This document shows, piece by piece, positions 37,670-46,855 of a stretch of DNA of 64,000 nt. Location of the stretch: contig LSRX01001535.1 of the NCBI GenBank assembly GCA_001939145.1, positions 15,776-79,775 of the forward strand, given 5' to 3'. This stretch comes from Symbiodinium microadriaticum. Lineage: Eukaryota; Sar; Dinophyceae; Suessiales; Symbiodiniaceae. A model generated the notes under the pieces. That model was not told the DNA's origin. It searched no databases and saw nothing but the letters and a program-made list of their open reading frames with translations. The stretch's first letter is position 1, and each line of letters opens with the position of its first letter. The translations under genes were made by a program, and so were the position numbers.

Positions 37670-37745
37670 ATCGCCACGAAGCCGAACGATCCCCTGAAAC
37701 AGGCGAGAGAAGGGCATGAGCGCAGCCTGGCGGAGCCGTGTGGGG
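37670..37745 (+). CDS. Candidate exon, charged
   Basis: 25 codons (contains RQKIATKPNDPLKQAREGHE) after GCATCAGAG. Confidence 0.4.
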
Positions 37746-37863
37746 TTTGCGGCTTTCATTCGGGTGTATTAATTCTGGCTTTAGTCTAAGATTTCGGTTC
37801 AGGGGTTCAGGGCTTTGGGGTAGGGTTTAGGGCTTTAGGGCCTATAATTAGGGCTTTTTTTGG

Positions 37864-37941
37864 AGCTCCATGAGCTGCTGCTTGCACAGGTTGTTAAAGT
37901 CACAAATGCAGTAGACCAAGCCGGCTGCCCGCAAGGCCAAT
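37864..37941 (-). CDS. Candidate exon, minus strand
   Basis: Minus-strand block (contains LRAAGLVYCICDFNNLCKQQ) abutting a family A element. On the other side, 38110-38165 minus continues open (VSQDFESVVFGARH). Confidence 0.45.
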
Positions 37942-38109
37942 GCTGAGGGGCTGAGTAGGTAACCTTTAACCTTTTGGGGGGCAAACAGTGTTAGGTTCAG
38001 GGTTTCCGGTTTAGGGCTTGGGGTTTAGGGGCTAGGGTTTTGGGGCTTATATAAACCTACTATAATTCAAAAGGTTAACCTTTTTGGGCTAAGGTACTCG
38101 GCCCCCAAG
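37942..38109 (+). mobile_element. Family A element split by a TTTAGGG-type insert
   Basis: Left end and first quarter (to CTTTTGGGG), then about 62 nt of TTTAGGG-type DNA, then the GGGGCTTATATAAACC core and right end. CATT flanks both sides on the minus strand. Confidence 0.85.
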
Positions 38110-38165
38110 AATGTCTCGCACCGAAGACAACACTTTCAAAATCTTGACTCACAGGGACCCTTCCG
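38110..38165 (-). CDS. Candidate exon, minus strand
   Basis: VPVSQDFESVVFGARH on the minus strand, separated from 37864-37941 only by the family A element. Confidence 0.35.
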
Positions 38166-38182
38166 GGGGTAATTAGGGGCCT

Positions 38183-38307
38183 TGCTCGGAGGTTCGTGGG
38201 AATTAGTAAGTACAGTTATAAGTACCTTAATTCAGGTTATAAGTAATTATGAGACGAGTTACCTTATTTATCACCCTGGTCTTTTAAGTCCCATGAACCT
38301 TTAAGTA
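38183..38307 (+). mobile_element. Family C element
   Basis: CTCGGAGGTTCGTGGGAATTAGTAAGTAC at the left, TCCCATGAACCTTTAAGTA at the right. Confidence 0.75.
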
Positions 38308-38325
38308 ATACCAGTAAGAAGGAGC

Positions 38326-38514
38326 TTGGAAGGAAGTCTAGTCCCTTATCCCCCCTCCCTCCCCTTTACCCCCCGAAAGGTCCCGATGATTGAATCCCCG
38401 AGCGAAGCGAAACCGAGGAATCCATGCCCAATCTGCCATTGGTCGATGAGTCACCAGGCCGTTAAACGGGGGGGTTGGTCAGGGAGTGAGCCTTTAGTCG
38501 TGGCTCAGACTTAA
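38326..38514 (+). CDS. Candidate exon between two family C elements
   Basis: 62 codons (contains PSEAKPRNPCPICHWSMSHQ), including a CPIC..H pair that may be a partial zinc motif, ending in TAA at the edge of the next element. Confidence 0.4.
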   Translation: MEGSLVPYPPSLPFTPRKVPMIESPSEAKPRNPCPICHWSMSHQAVKRGGWSGSEPLVVAQT

Positions 38515-38611
38515 AGGTTCAGGGGATTTAAGTAACTATCCTTATAATTACTTGTAACCTGAGTTAAGATACTTATAACTGTACTTACTAAGTCCCATGA
38601 ACCTCCAAGTA
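38509..38611 (-). mobile_element. Family C element, reverse orientation
   Basis: ACTTAAAGGTTCAGGGGATTTAAG at the left; CTTACTAAGTCCCATGAACCTCCAAGTA at the right; GTAAGT lies on the minus strand. Confidence 0.8.
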
Positions 38612-38678
38612 ACATCCCCTTATCGTTCCCATATCTGCCTGTACCACCAAAATCCACATCTGTTCCAAAGCCTTCTTC

Positions 38679-38751
38679 TATTTGTGCATGGTCTTCACTC
38701 TTCGTAGGATGGCTTTGGCTTCAACTCGCTGGTTCTTTAAGATCTCCGCCT
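38679..38751 (-). CDS. Candidate terminal exon, minus strand
   Basis: Minus strand: 23 codons (AEILKNQRVEAKAILRRVKT) then TAG; basic and helical. Confidence 0.4.
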
Positions 38752-38775
38752 AGTTAACCTAATGTCCGTCTCTTA

Positions 38776-38932
38776 CCTTCTGAGAGGCGTAGAACAGCCC
38801 CTGCACACTTCATGTACAGTTGTTGACAGTCGTAGTCTGTGCTAGTTAAGATCTCAAGCGAGGCTATGACACATTCACAGATCCTGGGTGCCGGATTCTG
38901 GCATGTTACCACGAGTTTGATTTCGGTAATGT
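38776..38932 (-). CDS. Candidate exon with GTAAGA donor, minus strand
   Basis: 52 codons of very protein-like sequence (contains PRICECVIASLEILTSTDYD and CAGAVLRLSE) ending at GGTAAGAG. Probably the exon before 38679-38751, although only about 25 nt separate them, so the exact boundary is unclear. Confidence 0.5.
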
Positions 38933-38963
38933 AGAGATCTGCACACTTAGTAACAGTGCCCCT

Positions 38964-39250
38964 TTGGGTCGTATATTTGCATTATACAGAGATACCCCGA
39001 ACCCTGACTATTCCCTTTTGGCGGTTCCTGAGTTCCAGTATTTACGCAACTCTGCAGTTTCGGATCAGTTGCTTCCTACATGGGGGGCTCCTGTGACTTG
39101 GTTTTTTCTACATGACATAGTATTCTCAAGAGCCCTCAAAGTTAACCCCATAGACCACTACGACAAACACTGCTCACGCCTAAGGAGAGAACCAGCGAAC
39201 CCCTGCCCAACTAAAGTTGAGAGACCCTTTTTTCAGCCGCAGAACTCTCC
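38964..39250 (+). CDS. Candidate exon, plus strand
   Basis: Open for about 95 codons (contains PEFQYLRNSAVSDQLLPTWG and WFFLHDIVFSRALKVNPID), then CCCTAAAC repeats. Unknown family. Confidence 0.45.
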
Positions 39251-39454
39251 CCCTCCAGCCCCTAAACCTTACACCCTAAACCAAAAACCCCTAAACCCTG
39301 AACCTTAAACCCTAAACCCTAAACCTCAAACCCTCAACCCCCGATTCCCTCCCTGCTCCCAGAATACGATGCACCGCCGGATCAGGGCGGGCAGTGAAAG
39401 GCCGCTGTGCCTTGGGTTCTTCTCTGGGGCCTCCAGTTGGGGCTTCGAGTACCT

Positions 39455-39550
39455 GAAGCATATGGGTTTAGGGTTTAGGGGTACCTGAAGCATATGGGTT
39501 TAGGGTTTAGGGGTACCTGAAGCACATGGGTTTAGGGTTTTGGGGTTTAG
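39455..39550. repeat. ~38-nt tandem array
   Basis: Three copies of TACCTGAAGCATATGGG + TTTAGGGTTTAGGGG. Confidence 0.85.
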
Positions 39551-39618
39551 CTGCGTAGTTTTCTAAATTAGGGTCATTTTTTGGGTCCTATTTAGAAGGT
39601 TACCCTACTATATTTGGG
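39550..39618 (+). mobile_element. Family D fragment
   Basis: GCGTAGTTTTCTAAATTAGGG and TACCCTACTATATTTGGG. Confidence 0.5.
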
Positions 39619-39949
39619 ATTATTTAATTATGTCTAGTCTGTATATATATATAAATATATATCTATATATATATATATGCTTGAATTACATGTCCGTGCG
39701 TGCTTTTTGCTTGAATAACATGTCCGCCGTTGCCTTGTTTTCTCAAAATAACTTGTAGGAAGGCTTGCGGAGCCATGCTTGGAGAACTCGGCTGACACCC
39801 TGCTGGCTTCCGAGCCTTGGAGTCCTTAGAACTGTTTTTTTTTTGAAGGCTTTTTGAGTAGGGGGTTTAGTGAAGCAAAACCAAACCAAAACCGAAGGAT
39901 GTCTGGCCGCCCCCCCGGCCGCCCGCCCAAGCAGCAAATAACCCCCCCC

Positions 39950-40092
39950 TTGTTGTTCTTGTTGTTGCTTGTTGTTGTTGTTTGTTTTTGTTGTTGTTGT
40001 TGTTGTTGTTGCTGTTTTTGTTGTTTGTTGTTCTTGTTGTTGTTGTTGTTGTTGTTGTTGCTGTTGTTGTTGTTGTTGTTTGTTGTTGTTGC

Positions 40093-40165
<73 letters not shown>
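39950..40165. repeat. (TTG)n tract, left border of the retroelement
   Basis: About 215 nt of TTG with scattered TTTG, TTC and TGC interruptions, ending TTGTTGTAGCCGCCAC. Frames through it give poly-V/L/C/Q/T/N and are not genes. Confidence 0.95.
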
Positions 40166-40373
40166 AGCCGCCACGGTTCAGACGGTCGCGCTGCTTGCTG
40201 GAGAATACGAACGGGCCGCGGGTTCCAACTTGCTTGTCTAGAGGCCTCAACCGGGCCCCTCTCTTAACCTTACAGGTTGGTCCCCGCTTTCGAGCCATGG
40301 TCTCCTGCCTTGTGTAGTCTGAACTGCCGGGTCCCAATTCCCGGCCCACAACTATTGTCCCAGACATAGCTGC

Positions 40374-43300
40374 TTGTGGGAGGCGGTAGGGTTTCCACTT
40401 TCCGCAGGGTGGAAGGAGCCTCTGTTGCCATCAGAGGCGAAAATGCGGCCGGCACAGCTACCTGTGCACTCTCAAAATTATTCTTCCTTGCGAAAGCGAT
40501 CTTTCAAATCAGCTTGCCGCCGCGCCGTAGTTGCGCAGCAGCCTGTATCATACCGAGGCCAGCAACTGACGCCGGTTCAGGTGCGACGATCGGGCAACTG
40601 CCCCCCAAGACACTCAGGTCAAGGCTCTGGTCGCCTGTCAAGGCAGCGTGCAGGCCTGGCCTGCAAAGAACTTCGGGTTCTTTCTTGGAATGCCGGGCAC
40701 TTGGGTCAGCAACAGTGGGCCGAGATCAAGTCTTGGCTCCAGACCGAGGCCAAGCAAGTATGCGACGTACTTGTTTTGCAGGAAACGCACTGGCAGGCCA
40801 CTGCGGAGTTTTCAGTAGCTGGCTGGTATTGCATATCATCAGCCTCCGAGTATGTTCCTACTGTGGAAGACAAAACTCTCGGGGGCTCTGCCCAACCAGC
40901 ACCCACTGTACCCGCGGGGGCTTTGCCCAACCAACCCCGCCCCAGGCGCAAGAGCTTACGCGGCTCGAAGGATCCCTCCACTACTAAGGCAGACGGCGTC
41001 ATGGTCCTTCTGTCACCAGAAGTATCGGGCATCACTGTTCGTTGGAAAGAGCACTTGAAGGGACGCTTGCTGGAGACTCGCTTTGATTGGCACGGTGCCA
41101 GGACAACAGTGCTGGCTGTCTATCAACACGTCTGGTCCCCGGCCAAGACGGTGCAGGCCAACAAGCAGGACAGAGCTGCTGTTCTCAGAGCGCTGTCCCG
41201 CGGAGTTCGTAGAGTGCCGGCCCGAGACACAATGGTTATTGCAGGCGATTTCAATTCGTCAGTCTCTCCCACCCCGCGCCTCGTAGGCCCCCGCACACTT
41301 GCCCCGCAGGAAGCTCGCCCTGATGAGGCCGAATTCACAAACTTTGTGCGTGCCCACCACCTCACAGTCCTGAACACTTGGCAGGTGAGCTCGCCTCACA
41401 CATTTGTGCAGGGGGACTCTCGCACCCAAATAGACTTCCTGCTTACCAAGGTTAGTAGCTCCGGTGGCTCTGCCAAGCAAGCAGCTCCCCTAGCCAACTT
41501 TCCCCTAGGCAGCTGGAAGACAGGCGGGCATCTGCCCCTCTTCGCCAGGATTCAGCCTATTCGACACTGGCACCTCCCTGGTCCCAGAGCCAAACCCCTT
41601 AAGCATGACTCAGATGCACTGCAGCAGGCAGTCCGACAAGGCCTGCCCATAGTCACCGAAATGCAGAAGTGGGTAAGGGACCACGTGCACCGGGGCATGA
41701 CCCCCCCTGAATGGGACGCATTACTATCCAAGGCCACCCAGCACTTTTTCCCTAAGCTGCCATCTCCTCCACAGGCTGACTCCGCCGATACCATTCTGGC
41801 TAGACGGATGTGGAGAGCAAGGCGCTCTGGGCAGTCCAGCACAGCTGAGGACCCGGACCTTGCGGCACTGACACTACAGCACCAAAAGGCTGTCAGACAA
41901 GCTAAAAAGTCCAAGGCTGATGCATTTCTTGCTGAGGTTGATGCCGCTATCCAAGCTGGAGACCAGTTCGTGGCCTACAAGGTGCTGAAGAAGCTGCGTC
42001 CGTGGCAGCCCTCGCAAAAAGCTCAGCTCAAAGATTCTAAAGGCTATCTGCTGAACCCAATGGGCGAGCTTCAGGAACTTCGCAAATACGCTACTGAAGT
42101 CTTTGGTAAATACCCGCGGCTGCAGGACAACTTCGTCGAGCTGCCCACGCTGGAAGAGACTACGTTAGCCCAGCACATTGCTTCCATCAAGCCAGGCAAA
42201 GCTGTGCCTAAGGGTGCTGCGCCTGCTGCATCCTGGAAGATCTGCGCGCAGCCTATCGCGGAAGCCTTAGCGCACTACTGCAGCTCCCTGCCGAAAGAAG
42301 AAAACCTAGATGATGGCTTGCTGAGTGCAGATCTATGCCTGATCCCAAAACCGGGGAAGCCGGCTGATAAGCCCACTCAGCTTCGCCCTCTGGGCATTCT
42401 CCGGCCTGACGCAAAGGGCCTCGCGGGTGCAGCACGTGAAATGCTAGCGCCTCATGTCATCCCTTTCATGAAGCCGCTGCCTCAGTTTGCATACCTCCCG
42501 GGAAGGGGGCTGTCGGATGCACAGAGCCGCGTGGTGCAGCATCTGCGGGAAGTTAGGCAGATCGGTCGCTCTGCGAAGCCCAGTAGGGAGGACAGGAAAC
42601 GGGGACTTTGTCCACCTTCTCTAGTAGGAGGCATTACCTTTGCTTTGGACCTGTCTCAGGCCTTTGATACTGTTTCGCGGCAAGACATACTCGACCAGCT
42701 GCAAGCCCTTTCAGTAGAGCCCCACCTGGTCTCATTGGTTCATGGCCTCCACCACTCCTCCAAGTACCGCCTGCATGCGCAGGGCGGCTACACAGAAGTG
42801 GAAACGACCACAGGAATCAAACAGGGTTGCAAACTCGCTCCCACTCTTTTTTCCGTCCTCACAGGACGCCTGCTCCACATGCTCATCGATACCTTTGGGC
42901 TCGAGGCCGTCCAGCAGCACCTCACCGGCTACGCAGACGACATTTCTGTCCATAAGACCATTCGCTCCCGCCGCGACTTGCAAATCGCGCACGACCTGAT
43001 CCAGGCCTTGCTGACGGCTGTTGCGCGCCTTCGCCTGCGCGTCAACGCTGCCAAATGCTCTGTCATGGTGCGTTTGACTGGTACAGAGGCACCTTCTGTG
43101 ATGAGACGCCACACCTGTTGGCTGCCAGACGCCTCGGGTGTACTCCAGAAGCACTGGAGAATCGGCACCACTAAGGCCTACCCAGCCTTCCGGCTCGAAG
43201 GACAAATCAAGTATCTAGGCATCATCATCTCCTACTCTCACTATGAGCTTCTCACGCTCCGACACAGATTGGCCGAAGCAGGTAAGAAAATTCAACTAGT

Positions 43301-44402
43301 CCGCAAGTACATTTACAACAGACGAATTGCCAGCCCTGCTGCGAGACTGAGAGTGTGGTTTGCTACGGTCTGGGCCACAGCTGTAACAGGTCTGCCTGAG
43401 GTTGGCCTTTCTCTTGAATCAGCTCGCCTACTTCGAGGCTGGTACGCTCAGAAGCTGCGTTCGGTGCTTAATCAGCCGGCTCACATCACGCATGTCACTA
43501 CCTCAGATCTTCTGCGGCTGCACAAGCTCCAGGACCCCGTGGATAAGATTATTCAGCGCATGAAGGGTCGTATAGCCAGGTTGCGCAAACGCTCCAGGTC
43601 CGTCACAGAAGCAGCGGCTGACGTCACTCTGCACTCCCATGTTCTCATTGACCTTGACCGCATTTTGCAGGAGGCCCAGGCACTTCCGGCGGCTTCGCAA
43701 GCTCCTCAAGCGCCAGCCTACGACTGCCATATCTGCTCGGCAGCCTTTGACACAGCTCACGGACTGCACATGCACACAGCAAAGATGCACAGAGACTCCA
43801 TCCAGCGCTTCATCCCGCCCACCTTTGATAGAGAACTTCATGCTAAGGACGGTATGCCGGTCTGTGCTGCATGCAACAAGTCCTTCAAGCAGTGGAAGGG
43901 TCTGCGTGACCACCTTCTGTCGGGGGCCTGCCCGGCGCCGGACGCTTTGCGTAACATCACCTCCTCGGGGACTTTGTCCAGCTCCAGTACAGAAATACTT
44001 CAGTTGCAAGAGCTCCGACGAGAGGTGCAGGGCTCGACCCGATCGCAACTCGCGAAGCAAGCTGCGCTGCCCTCGGCACAGGTCTTGCAGCATCGGTGCG
44101 TCATCTGCGGATTCTGGACACCTGATCACACTAAGGTCAAGTCACATATACGACAGGCGCATCCTCAGGTCTGGCAGGAAACGGGTGAGGCTGCTGGCCC
44201 TCTATGCGCGGGTCACTCAGTTCACACCATCAAAGGCCAGTCCTGCCCCTTCTGCAGGCGGCACGTGTACGACAAAAGAAGCACCCACAGCAGTGTGTCG
44301 TTCTTTTTCAAGTTTGCTTGTGCTGGCTACGGACACACCCCCCCACTTCGCTTCGGGGACTTGGTCCAGCACCACCCTCGACGGCGGGGACTCGGTCCTT
44401 GA
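40374..44402 (+). CDS. LINE-type polyprotein: AP endonuclease, reverse transcriptase, C2H2 zinc fingers
   Basis: The frame is open from 40374 (TTG); the first ATG is at 40443, giving about 1319 residues. The basic N-terminus precedes an endonuclease/exonuclease/phosphatase domain at roughly residues 98-390, numbered from 40374: SWNAGHLG, QETH (136-139), GDFN (291-294), TQIDFLL (351-357) and a degenerate GGHLPL in place of SDH. The reverse transcriptase spans about 590-950: LIPKPGK (656-662), FALDLSQAFD (Asp759), GIKQGCKLAPTLFS and the catalytic YADD (853-856). Three zinc fingers follow: C1118-C1121-H1134-H1139, C1164-C1167-H1180-C1186 and C1242-C1245-H1258-H1263, plus a last CPFC. The protein would nick target DNA and prime reverse transcription there. 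A GTGAGG at 44185 and TTTTTCAAG at 44312 would join it in frame to the protease ORF; without splicing the two overlap by 199 nt in different frames. Confidence 0.9.
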   Translation: MWEAVGFPLSAGWKEPLLPSEAKMRPAQLPVHSQNYSSLRKRSFKSACRRAVVAQQPVSYRGQQLTPVQVRRSGNCPPRHSGQGSGRLSRQRAGLACKELRVLSWNAGHLGQQQWAEIKSWLQTEAKQVCDVLVLQETHWQATAEFSVAGWYCISSASEYVPTVEDKTLGGSAQPAPTVPAGALPNQPRPRRKSLRGSKDPSTTKADGVMVLLSPEVSGITVRWKEHLKGRLLETRFDWHGARTTVLAVYQHVWSPAKTVQANKQDRAAVLRALSRGVRRVPARDTMVIAGDFNSSVSPTPRLVGPRTLAPQEARPDEAEFTNFVRAHHLTVLNTWQVSSPHTFVQGDSRTQIDFLLTKVSSSGGSAKQAAPLANFPLGSWKTGGHLPLFARIQPIRHWHLPGPRAKPLKHDSDALQQAVRQGLPIVTEMQKWVRDHVHRGMTPPEWDALLSKATQHFFPKLPSPPQADSADTILARRMWRARRSGQSSTAEDPDLAALTLQHQKAVRQAKKSKADAFLAEVDAAIQAGDQFVAYKVLKKLRPWQPSQKAQLKDSKGYLLNPMGELQELRKYATEVFGKYPRLQDNFVELPTLEETTLAQHIASIKPGKAVPKGAAPAASWKICAQPIAEALAHYCSSLPKEENLDDGLLSADLCLIPKPGKPADKPTQLRPLGILRPDAKGLAGAAREMLAPHVIPFMKPLPQFAYLPGRGLSDAQSRVVQHLREVRQIGRSAKPSREDRKRGLCPPSLVGGITFALDLSQAFDTVSRQDILDQLQALSVEPHLVSLVHGLHHSSKYRLHAQGGYTEVETTTGIKQGCKLAPTLFSVLTGRLLHMLIDTFGLEAVQQHLTGYADDISVHKTIRSRRDLQIAHDLIQALLTAVARLRLRVNAAKCSVMVRLTGTEAPSVMRRHTCWLPDASGVLQKHWRIGTTKAYPAFRLEGQIKYLGIIISYSHYELLTLRHRLAEAGKKIQLVRKYIYNRRIASPAARLRVWFATVWATAVTGLPEVGLSLESARLLRGWYAQKLRSVLNQPAHITHVTTSDLLRLHKLQDPVDKIIQRMKGRIARLRKRSRSVTEAAADVTLHSHVLIDLDRILQEAQALPAASQAPQAPAYDCHICSAAFDTAHGLHMHTAKMHRDSIQRFIPPTFDRELHAKDGMPVCAACNKSFKQWKGLRDHLLSGACPAPDALRNITSSGTLSSSSTEILQLQELRREVQGSTRSQLAKQAALPSAQVLQHRCVICGFWTPDHTKVKSHIRQAHPQVWQETGEAAGPLCAGHSVHTIKGQSCPFCRRHVYDKRSTHSSVSFFFKFACAGYGHTPPLRFGDLVQHHPRRRGLGP

Positions 44403-45271
44403 AAGACTTTTTTCACCTGCAAAAGCGTTCCGCCACGCCGGTCTCACAAACAGCCACGCTGGCGCAGCAAGTGCCGCCCCAGGCTCTTCCGGCCGAAGGC
44501 GCCGCTCCTGCATGTCAGGTAAGTGCAGCAGTACGTACTATGCTGAATTCGGGAAACTCGTGCTTTGTCAACTCCACACTGCAAGCTTTGGCAGTCCTGA
44601 ACACGGGCCTCTTTGCGTTTGAGTCCCTACAGCCCCTTCTCGACCTGTGTGCATCTCATCTCTCTGATGCACGCCCCTTGAATCCCACTGGTCTCTTTCA
44701 GTTGCGCAGTCTTCTCCCCCGATGGAGGTTTGATGGCAGGCAACAGGATGCCTCAGAGTTCTACACTGCGCTGACATCACAGGGTGTCGGCGACCTACAG
44801 GCTGTGCAGTGGCAAGGACGCACAGACGGTCAAGTAGAGGCTGCAGATCTAGGCGAGTCCCCTTTACTGCTTCCCCAGTCCCCGAACCACACCTCTCTTT
44901 CTCAGCTTGTGGGAGCATGGAGCGAGAACAGCTTCCAACGAGGGCTCCTCTGGGCCCCGCCTTTGTTAGCGGTCGTTCTGGGGCGATGGTCAGCTGGCCA
45001 CAAAATTCACACAGCTGTTTCTCTCTCCGAGGTCAACATTCCTGTCTGGGAAGAGGGTCAAACAAGGACCTGGCACAGATACAAGGTGCGAGCCGGAGTC
45101 TTTCATATCGGAGCAGAGACTACTTCAGGACACTACAGGTCTTTCTGGTTCAGTTCGCCCCACGAAACTCTCATGACAGGAGATGATGCGGTGCGTCCGT
45201 CCCCGGCCTCGGCCTCGGATGCCAAACGTGTCAGGGAAGGATCGTTTTTGCTTTTATTAGTCAGACAGTGA
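44204..45271 (+). CDS. Ubiquitin-specific-protease-like (USP/C19) cysteine protease
   Basis: 355 codons from an ATG at 44204; a second ATG at 44540 sits at the edge of the catalytic domain. The Cys box reads NSGNSCFVNSTLQAL (Cys120), a QQDASEF motif typical of USPs follows, and the His box reads SGHYRSFW (His310) with GDD (Asp327/328) in the place of the third catalytic residue. About 215 residues of catalytic domain makes it small for a USP. Family members remove ubiquitin; a role in protecting element proteins or cleaving a polyprotein is inference. The first 112 codons overlap the zinc-finger end of the RT ORF in another frame; a GTGAGG...TTTTTCAAG intron (44185-44312) would fuse the two in frame. 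Confidence 0.8.
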   Translation: MRGSLSSHHQRPVLPLLQAARVRQKKHPQQCVVLFQVCLCWLRTHPPTSLRGLGPAPPSTAGTRSLKDFFHLQKRSATPVSQTATLAQQVPPQALPAEGAAPACQVSAAVRTMLNSGNSCFVNSTLQALAVLNTGLFAFESLQPLLDLCASHLSDARPLNPTGLFQLRSLLPRWRFDGRQQDASEFYTALTSQGVGDLQAVQWQGRTDGQVEAADLGESPLLLPQSPNHTSLSQLVGAWSENSFQRGLLWAPPLLAVVLGRWSAGHKIHTAVSLSEVNIPVWEEGQTRTWHRYKVRAGVFHIGAETTSGHYRSFWFSSPHETLMTGDDAVRPSPASASDAKRVREGSFLLLLVRQ

Positions 45272-45327
45272 ACCTACAACCTGTAGGTGCTGGCCCGGCT
45301 TCCTTTGTAATTGCAAGTAATTAGACA

Positions 45328-45347
45328 ACGCACGGGTGCCCGTGCGT
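45328..45347. promoter_or_regulatory. 9-bp inverted repeat between genes
   Basis: ACGCACGGG and CCCGTGCGT separated by 2 nt in the protease/ORF3 spacer: a strong hairpin, different in sequence from the 13-nt motif. Function unknown. Confidence 0.5.
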
Positions 45348-45453
45348 GGGAAGGCCGGACCCCACTATAGGTGGAGATGGCCCCCCCCACGTCAAGGCCA
45401 TACACGTTATAAGCGTGTGCAGGCCTACGACAGCAATTTTGGTTCGAGACAGC

Positions 45454-46704
45454 ATGACTAAAGGTCTTAATAGCCCGGACGCTAAACGCCCTCGCGGCGG
45501 TCGCTCACCTGTGCCGAACGACGCCGAAATGCCGGACAAACCACAGCTTCGGCTCCCTAAAGAACGCGGGGCCTTGGGCCGGGATAGTGGTGGTGGCGGA
45601 GATCGCCAATCGGCGCCTCGGGCGGCCCCAGGACGCCGCATCACTGCTCTGAGTCCTGAAGAACTTACCCAGGGCTTTTTGCTTCACGAGGAACAACTAG
45701 CGTTGCTGCAGCATCAGGTCTCCATTGTCTTCAAGTTTCCAGCAGACGCTCCCATGGCTCGCAGCCTCATGAATGCAGTGCGAGAATGGCAAGCTGAACA
45801 CAAAGCCGGCGCAGCCCACCCCTGGGGGTCTTGCGCTCACTACACCGCCGCTGCTCTCCTCAAGGAGCTTGCAAAGATTGAGGACCCCCCGCAGAACTTC
45901 AGCACGGCTGATAATCGGAACCTGCAAAAGGTAGTCAAAGAGCTTGGCCCTGATCTACACGAAAGTCTGGTGCATATGGTCTCCTACTGCTCTGCACGTC
46001 TGAGTGCCAAGAAAGAGCATGTCATTCTGGACTATCGCCCAGTCCTGAATACGACCCTGGCCCGGCACTCCGAGCTAATCTCTGGCCTTCTTGATAGCTG
46101 TGAAGGAGAACGTCTCGGAAAGCGCGCCCCTGGCTCCCTCGTACGCAAGGCGCGAGGTAAGCCCTCAGACCGCTGATTCCAGCATAGACGGGGCCTTTGG
46201 CCGCTTAGCTTCCTACCGGGGGCAGTGCCCGTCTGTACAGGACAATTTCATTTCATTAGGTGGGATTCTTGCAATCACAGTTCCTGCCTGCCTTTTCTGG
46301 AAAAGACAGGGCTGCTCTCCAGAAACGAAGCCTGCACAGCTGTTTTCTGTTATTCCTGTTCCGCAGCTCCCAGCCTTTGCTATAGTTTCAGTCAGTGCGA
46401 TCTTGCCATGCCTCCGCTCCCACACAGCTTGGAGTACTACGCGATGCTTTGGCAGGAGGCCTGTGCTCGTGGCCATGGTTCGTCTTCCTGTACCCCAGCG
46501 GATGACACGGGTACAGCACAAGACAACGTTCAGCAAGGTGTTCTTCTCAAGTCGGGGCGCACTCGCCCTCCCACCCCTCCGAAGCCGAAAACAACACGTA
46601 CCGAGAGCTCTCCTCCAAAGCAGCTCATGAAGATCAAGCCGACGACGAAACCACGCACGAAGTTCAGCAAGGTCGAGCTGGTCTGGAAGAAGAAGGACAC
46701 CTAG
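45454..46704 (+). CDS. Unknown basic protein, two exons (45454-46156, 46367-46704)
   Basis: The first exon starts at an ATG at 45454 (the frame is open further upstream, without ATG). It has a basic N-terminus (KRPRGGRSP, a plausible nuclear signal), a Gly/Ser-rich linker and then a mostly helical region (contains HEEQLALLQHQVSIVFKF and VKELGPDLHESLVHMV). GTAAGC at 46157 and a pyrimidine-rich stretch ending CCGCAG at 46366 define a 210-nt intron. Splicing preserves frame and adds a second exon (contains HSLEYYAMLWQEACARG) with a Pro/Lys-rich tail (PPTPPKPKTTR, KVELVWKKKD). Predicted product about 346 residues. The basic tails suggest nucleic-acid binding, possibly a Gag/ORF1-like role; no domain recognised. 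The intron holds two of the 13-nt hairpins. Confidence 0.6.
46157..46366 (+). other. Predicted intron inside the retroelement
   Basis: GTAAGC donor, TGTTTTCTGTTATTCCTG pyrimidine-rich tract and CCGCAG acceptor; removal keeps the reading frame. Contains hairpins at 46190 and 46218. Confidence 0.5.
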
Positions 46705-46855
46705 GATCGGGCAGGGTGCACTCTGTGACCCTGTTGCGCCAATTCGGGGCCTTTGGCCATCGCTCCTACCTGAGTGTTAGGGCGCGCTTACTCACCTGAC
46801 CACAGTTTGCAGCACCGGAGAACAATTTTCGATTGCAGCCCTGCTTGCAGTTAAC

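Noticed and set aside
38752-38775. A ~25-nt intron between the minus-strand exons at 38776-38932 and 38679-38751
   Set aside because: Donor and acceptor sequences are present, but the length is below what is normally spliced; the two blocks may instead be joined differently.
39743-40267. Long open frames through the (TTG)n tract on both strands
   Set aside because: They translate to poly-T/N/Q/V/L/C only and reflect a trinucleotide repeat without stops, not genes.
40374-40442. TTG at 40374 as the start of the RT ORF
   Set aside because: A nuclear gene is expected to start at ATG; the first in-frame ATG is 40443. The TTG merely marks where the open frame begins.
42732-43205. 157-codon minus-strand frame and similar frames within the retroelement
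   Set aside because: They lie opposite confirmed RT, protease and transferase motifs and are shadows caused by high GC at third positions.
46225-46407. GTG-initiated extension of the 46408-46704 frame as a separate gene
   Set aside because: The upstream part overlaps a predicted intron with good donor, pyrimidine tract and acceptor; splicing to 45454-46156 explains it better.
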